Origin: Pelobates cultripes
Lineage: Eukaryota > Chordata > Amphibia > Anura > Pelobatidae
Reading direction: 5' to 3'
Assembly: GCA_933207985.1 (NCBI GenBank)
Contig: OW240917.1
Span: forward strand, 111,510,522 to 111,574,521
DNA: 64,000 nt
The notes beneath the pieces were generated by a model that searched no databases, was not told the DNA's origin, and saw only the letters and a program-made list of their open reading frames with translations. The position numbers and the translations under genes are program-made. Below, one piece after another: positions 58,706 through 64,000 of this stretch; position 1 is the stretch's first letter, and each line of letters begins with the position of its first letter.

Positions 58706-60498
58706 GGAATTTTAAATAACTATTTCTCCTCCGTATATATTAAGGAAGAACCCATGGCAATAGATGTGCAAATGATTGCTACTAAAAACTTGCAGAATAA
58801 TTGTAATTGCTTAACTCAAGACAAGGTGCTGCAGCAACTAAAGAAGGTTAATATAAACAAAGCTCCAGGGCCTGACGGTATCCATCCACGTGTACTTGAG
58901 GAACTAAGTGTAGAAATAAGTGAACCTCTGTTTTTAATCTTTCAAGATTCTTTTCTTTCAGGAAGTGTTCCGGAGGATTGGAGGAAGGCAGATGGGGTTC
59001 CTATATTCAAAAAGGGTTCAAAATCCTTGCCTGGAAATTATAGACCTGTGAGCTTAACTTCTGTGGCTGATAAAATATTTGAAAGGTTATTAAGGGATAA
59101 TATTCAAGAATTCCTTGTGAAGAACGTGGTTATCAGGTTTTATGAAGCACAGGTCATGTCAAACTAACTTGATTGCGTTCTACGAAGAAGTAAGTAGAAG
59201 CATAGATCAGAGTGTTGCAGTGGATGTGATCTATTTTTATTTTGCCAAGGCATTTGATACAGTTCCACACATTAGATTAGTGTTCAAACTCAAGGAAATC
59301 GGTCTAGATGAAAATGCTTGTTCTTGGGTAGAACATTGGCTTAAAAACAGAGTACAAAGAGTTGTCATTAATGGTAAATTTTCAAGCTGGACAGAGGTGG
59401 CAAGTGGTGTCCTTCAGGGGTCTGTTCTGGGACCCCTTCTATTTAACATGTTTATAAATGATCTTGAAGACCGCATTGAAAGTCATGTTTCAGTGTTTGC
59501 AGATGACACCAAACTTTGTAAAACAATACAATGTGAGCAAGATATTACTTTGCTGCAGAGGGATTTAGATAGCCTGGGGGACTGGGCACTCAAATGGCAG
59601 ATGAAATTTAATGTTGAAAAATGCAAAGTTATGCACTTCGGCGTAAAGAATACACAAGCAACGTATACCCTTAATGGAAGCGAATTAGGGATAACAACAC
59701 ACGAAAAGGACTTGGGAATTGTTATAGACAACAAACTATGCAACAATGTGCAATGTCAATCAGCAGTGGCCAAGGCCAGTAAGGTATTGTCATGCATGAA
59801 AAAGGGCATTCATTCTCGGGACAAGAATATCATTTTGCCTCTTTATAAATCACTGGTAAGACCACATATTGAATATGCTGTGCAATTCTGGGCACCTGTT
59901 CTAAAGAAGGATATTATGGCACTAGAAAAAGTGCAGAGGCGGGCTACAAAATTAATAAAAAGGAATGGAACATATCAGCTATGAAGAAAGGTTAACAAAT
60001 TTAAATCTATTTAGTTTAGAAAAAAGTTGCCTGAGAGGGGATATGATAACATTATACAAATATATTCGGGGCCAATACAAACCATTGTGTGGATATCTAT
60101 TCCCAAACCGGACTTTACATAGGACACGAGGCCATGCGTTTAGACTGGAAGAAAGAAGATTTCGTCTAAAGCAAAGGAAAGGTTGTGGAATTCTCTGCCT
60201 GAAGAAGTGGTTTTATCAGAGTCCATACAGATGTTCAAACAGCTACTAGATGCATACTTACAAAAACAGAATATTCAAGGATATAATCTTTCAATGTAGG
60301 GTAATAACTGCTTGATCCAAGGATAAATCTGACTGCCATTCTGGGGTCAAGAAGGAATTTTTTTCCTAACTTGTTGCAAAATTGTGCTTCAAACTGGTTT
60401 TTTTTTTGCCTTCTTTTGGATCAACAGCAAAAAAACAAATGTGAGGAAGGCTGAACTTGATGGACGCAAGTCTCTTTTCAGCTATGTAACTATGTAAC
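58706..60498 (+). mobile_element. CR1-type LINE, 5'-truncated, nested in another LINE
   Basis: CR1 ORF2 reads from about 58754: KAPGPDGIHPRVLEEL, NYRPVSLTSVADKIFERLL, a stop region near 59140, then [30 protein letters not shown] and FADD at 59496-59507, followed by the CR1 C-terminal SYEERLTNLNLFSLEK block at 59974 and a RTRGHAFRL block. The 3' end has CTTGATGGACGCAAGTCTC and the short-unit tail CTATGTAACTATGTAACTA, typical of CR1. Frames shift at about 59150 and 59980 and have stops. The endonuclease is missing. Confidence 0.9.
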
Positions 60499-60592
60499 TA
60501 TTGTATCAATGCAGTGTTTTGTGGACCTACTTGAAAACGAGAGAAACCTCAATGTATCCTTCCTGGTAAAATATTTTATAAATAAATAAATG
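60499..60592 (+). mobile_element. 3' end of the LINE interrupted by the CR1
   Basis: AACCTCAATGTATCCTTCC then TGGTAAAATATTTTATAAAT with an AAATAAATAAAT end looks like a LINE 3' terminus. It follows the CR1 tail directly, so it is most simply the 3' tail of the LINE at 56521-58705. Confidence 0.55.
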
Positions 60593-61958
60593 GCATCTGT
60601 CATAGTTACTCTTTTAAAATCAGTTTTTAAAGATTGTTTAATGGACAGGTGGTCCCACTAGTCCTTCAGTAGCCAGAAAGGGATACTTAAAATTAATGTG
60701 TATGTATCCATTAGTCTTTGATGTGACTAAGGATGCATAGTGCTGTATTTAGGCTTATGGATGAAAGTTAATACTATCACATTTTAATGTCGGTATTTTT
60801 TTTTTTTTTTACTCATGTATATTTTCTCCTAAATTAATTATAAACTTGCAACCATTTCTGTATGTATTTTCAAAAAGAATGAAAGGAAGACTTACAACTA
60901 TGCTGATTCATTGTCTGACATCCCTTTCTCACTAAGCGAGTATGTTTATGTTATAGATGTTTGTGAAGTCTTGTGAAGAAATTGCCACTTTCTACCTAAA
61001 TAATATCAAAATTAATGGTAATGTAAAACATATGTTACATTTTCATAAACATCCCCTGTTACTCTTTTTCAGAAAAAAACCCTAAATGTTTTCAGTACAC
61101 CTCAACATAGGAGCAATTTTGAGCAATATTTATCCTCCCCTCCCCCTGTTTTTATGTCTTTTGGAGATGCCCACAGCATGCTGTGACTAACATGGCAGTA
61201 TTACTCAGATGATTAGACAGAAATACCAGCACAGGATGGAACTGTCTCGTTGACTTGTACCATCTGTCTGTAGAAAGGAATGAAAATGATGTATTGCCTC
61301 CTTGCTGTGTTTCTGACATTCTGCTGACAACTCCTAGATTTTTTATGTTTTTATGCCATATTATTTTGAAATATCTCTAATATTTTTCTAGTAATATCAG
61401 ATGCCGTGAGATTCAGGATTTACTTGAGTCAATAGGTATGAAGAGACATTTTTAGATATTATTATAGATTGGAATGACAACACCTAGTGCAGTGTTGTCT
61501 AGATTATATTTACATTTTAGAGCAATTGCTTTTTTATTTTTAAACCTGTTTGAATGAGGTTTATTGTGCCAAAGTGTAATTAATAGCAATCAAAACAGAT
61601 TTACTGTAAATGCGTATATGATGAAAAGACACTGAAAATAGATTTTAGCCAGGATACTGAGGTGTTACTTCTATATAAAAATATAACAATGCTGAAATGC
61701 ATCTATTAATAATCAGCCAAAGAGAAACATACAAAATGGATTGAAGCTATGGTTACCATAGTGCCATGAAAAAAGCAAATAATTATACCAAAAGTTAATG
61801 GTGCTGCTGTCCCTCCTTCACTGTGGCTCCTACAGTGTACAACAGCAAACACAACAATTGAAAAATGGAGGGAAACACAACTAGAGATAAATGCACCAAA
61901 GTGCTACTTGTCAGTATTACAAGTTGATCCAGCACGCAGTACTGTGTCACACCTAGGG
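60593..61958. other. No recognised feature
   Basis: AT-rich intronic sequence without frames or terminal repeats that I recognise. Confidence 0.4.
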
Positions 61959-61975
61959 CTAAGGATAACATATAA

Positions 61976-62430
61976 GAAATAAGTAAGTACCATTTTAATT
62001 AATTACCACTGAGATTGTTATACAGAGAGCACTATTGGCCGTCTCTTTTATCTCCTCTCTTTTGAGTATTGGACACCAGTGACGGAGAGGTACTCACCAT
62101 ATATCCCACAAGCGGGGATTAAACCGCTGTACGCACTTTACCCTAGAGCTGGATATAGCTCTTGCAAATGTGAGTTGTCTACCATTTTCTTTATCCAGTG
62201 TTCTCATCTGAGCTATACATATTGCACTATTGGTTGTCCCTCTTCTTTTATTTTACATATAAGTGGAACTACAAAACATCCGAGGACCTTGCCCCTGTAC
62301 ACAGCACTTTAAAGACGTCAGTGAGGATATCTAGGTTGGACTTTCTTTTATATTTACTTCCATCATTGGAATTGGACAATATTTACTTACTATTTACTGT
62401 GGCCCAGCCCTTGCTCTTATTTTTTTCACT
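61976..62430. mobile_element. Unclassified insertion with 17-bp target duplication
   Basis: CTAAGGATAACATATAA is repeated exactly at 61959-61975 and 62431-62447. Duplications this long are typical of LINE- or SINE-mediated insertions. The 455-bp insert has no protein motif, and neither end has a poly(A). The strand is unknown. Confidence 0.65.
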
Positions 62431-62447
62431 CTAAGGATAACATATAA

Positions 62448-62950
62448 CCGGACCTTAGAATGGCCAGACTTAACGTCTCCAAGAATAGTCAAAATACTTA
62501 CCGAGGTCAGGGACAGAATCAGACACAAAGATGAGGGAAAGCCAAAAGTCAAGGATATCAGATATCAGGGAAGTCAAAACAAAGCCAAAGTAAAATACCA
62601 GAAAATCAAGATCAGGAATGCACTCTCGGCATGAAACCACGATAGGCCATGAGCAAGAGGAGAGTTGGGTTTAAATACCCCTCCTGTGGATCAGATTGTC
62701 TGTAACCGGCCTTTGACTCCAAAGGCAATTACCAGGTTTCCATGTGCATGATTGTTGCTCAGCTAAACCCTCATGTTCAATTGATTGGCAATGACCGGCC
62801 TTTGACCCCAAAAGTAATTACCAGGTTTCCATGTGCATGATTGCTGCTCGGCGCAACTTTTCCTATCAGGACGGTAATGTTGCTCGGCACAACTTTTCCT
62901 GTCAGGACAGTAAATGCCATTAACCACATTTTTATGTGTGGATGAATACG
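62448..62950. repeat. Tandem duplications in unassigned repeat DNA
   Basis: CCGGCCTTTGACYCCAAA...CCATGTGCATGATTG occurs twice (about 62707-62760 and 62796-62850), a spacing of about 90 bp. GCTCGGCRCAACTTTTCC also occurs twice within 62847-62902. The surrounding sequence may be a decayed LTR-type repeat. Confidence 0.5.
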
Positions 62951-63646
62951 TGACACTACCACATTTATTGAAAAAAAAAGAATCTGGTTGTGCTTCCCTC
63001 CATTTTTCAATTATTTTGTTTTCCAAATAGAAACATGATACCACAAATGAAGTGAGGTGTTAAAATAAATAACCCTCTTCTCCCCCCACCCTCTTAGTTA
63101 TATAATGGAAATGGACATATCTCTTTGGACATTCTCTGCAAAAAAATACAAATACTCCACATTTTCAAGATTTTGGAACCACAGTAACCAGAGAAAATAC
63201 ACAAATTCTTAATACCGAAATGAACACTGTAGGGCTGTATTGTCTCTGTAAAACCATGACAGGGTCAATGCTCTGAAATTACAGTTAAGCCATGACTTAA
63301 TCACTACAACAGTCTCTCATGTATTAATAAGTGAAAAAAATTTCTGATAAAGCATGAAGAGTTGTAAAATTTTACAAAAGTTACACTAGATATATTTTAG
63401 AATTTGAGAAATTGATTGTCAACTCGTTGCAGTTCACAGCTTAGTGAATAAATCCTCTACTCTGTACATTTTCTCTTAAAAAGTATCCAAAGTTGTCAGT
63501 TACATTGAATTCTAAGGATAACAAGATGATTTCTTTGTGTACTATCTTCTTCCAACACACTAAAATTATTACAAAACCTTTGCATATACTAAAGGAAAAT
63601 AAGAGTATAATGCTTTTGTTGACTTAAAATAATATATTTGCCATTA
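62951..63646. other. No recognised feature
   Basis: AT-rich intronic sequence next to the NDST exon; nothing recognisable. Confidence 0.4.
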
Positions 63647-63647
63647 C

Positions 63648-63818
63648 CTGTGAGGATGGGAAATGCTGAAGCCATCGCTCGATATGTAAAGCGTACCATC
63701 CAGGTACCAGACATTTCTTCTGAAGGGACCGTAGATCTGAAGGAGCATCCTTTCCTGCTGTTATCACTTCATAGAAGCTGAATTTTAGAGCCACAGTATC
63801 CTGGTGGGCTCTTTGATG
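63648..63818 (-). CDS. NDST internal exon (sulfotransferase domain)
   Basis: 57 in-phase codons beginning [20 protein letters not shown] and ending [17 protein letters not shown], with CLVPGWY between. This is the conserved NDST sulfotransferase core leading to the substrate-facing G-W-Y...H-I-E-R-W motif. Acceptor TTTGTTGCAG and donor GTAATG are on the minus strand. It begins and ends in phase 0. The A-A-G-K-D style residues in the middle vary among paralogues; I favour NDST3/4 but cannot decide. Upstream exons (deacetylase and N-terminal membrane anchor) lie outside the window. Confidence 0.96.
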
Positions 63819-64000
63819 CTGCAACAAATAGATTAGACAGGCGTTACAGTTAAGATATTATCACTAACTTCTGCCTTTAGCAAAATAAATCTGGAAAGCC
63901 TTAAGGGCATGGATTAGACACTAAAAGGACAGCTTTATGAAAAATGTATACATTTTAAATAGTTTGTGTGTTCAAGATTTTTTTTGTCTTTTTATGTCTT

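Larger units (their letters stand above)
55686..63647 (-). other. NDST intron (8.0 kb) filled with LINE relics
   Basis: Donor GTAATG and acceptor TTTTAG on the minus strand. It contains a LINE relic (56521-58705 and 60499-60592) with a nested CR1 (58706-60498), a possible retroposon with 17-bp flanking repeats (61976-62430), and tandem repeats near 62705-62900. The stretch 55686-56520 is AT-rich without features. Confidence 0.85.

Overview
This window looks like genomic DNA of an amphibian, most likely a frog. It holds the 3' end of one host gene and is otherwise almost entirely transposable elements and their relics. The organism call is an inference. It rests on the element mix: TTAA-flanked MITEs with TTAAAGGRR-like ends (the T2/Kolobok style known from Xenopus), L1/Tx1-, L2- and CR1-type LINEs, a DIRS retroelement, Penelope-like elements, Tc1 and hAT elements, and a vertebrate NDST gene with large introns. 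No prokaryotic gene organisation is present.

Host gene. The last four coding exons of a heparan sulfate N-deacetylase/N-sulfotransferase (NDST family, probably NDST3/4-like) lie on the minus strand at 63648-63818, 55576-55685, 53381-53483 and 50932-51051. Reading frame and splice phase join perfectly across all four. The introns are about 8.0, 2.1 and 2.3 kb and carry LINEs and MITEs. Everything below about 50.4 kb is downstream intergenic DNA.

Layout, low to high coordinate. 1-7 kb: hAT and TTAA MITEs, minisatellites and an LTR fragment. 7.9-11.5 kb: an L2-type LINE on the minus strand with a 2A-like motif. 11.7-12.6 kb: a second LINE fragment. 14.0-16.1 kb: a TTAA-flanked element of about 2 kb with a long internal inverted repeat. 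16.1-17.1 kb: a solo LTR with 5-bp duplications. 18.5-22.5 kb: a decayed Penelope-like element with GIY-YIG and RT relics. 22.5-25.3 kb: a hAT relic. 25.5-26.8 kb: a Tc1-type element. 26.8-32.4 kb: a DIRS element with gag, RT, RNase H, methyltransferase-like and tyrosine recombinase regions, cut by a hAT MITE. 33.2-40 kb: more MITEs, a tRNA-derived SINE and a second Penelope relic. 40.4-50.1 kb: a second copy of the TTAA element, split by a full-length 7.6-kb L1/Tx1 LINE with exact 15-bp duplications. 50.4-64 kb: the NDST 3' end with a CR1 nested in another LINE.

All transposon reading frames seen are broken, so none looks autonomous now. The most notable items are: a 61-bp intron-like segment in the DIRS element whose removal would fuse the gag frame to the RT frame; a MITE family built as a chain of eight consecutive hairpins; and the clear nested-insertion history.
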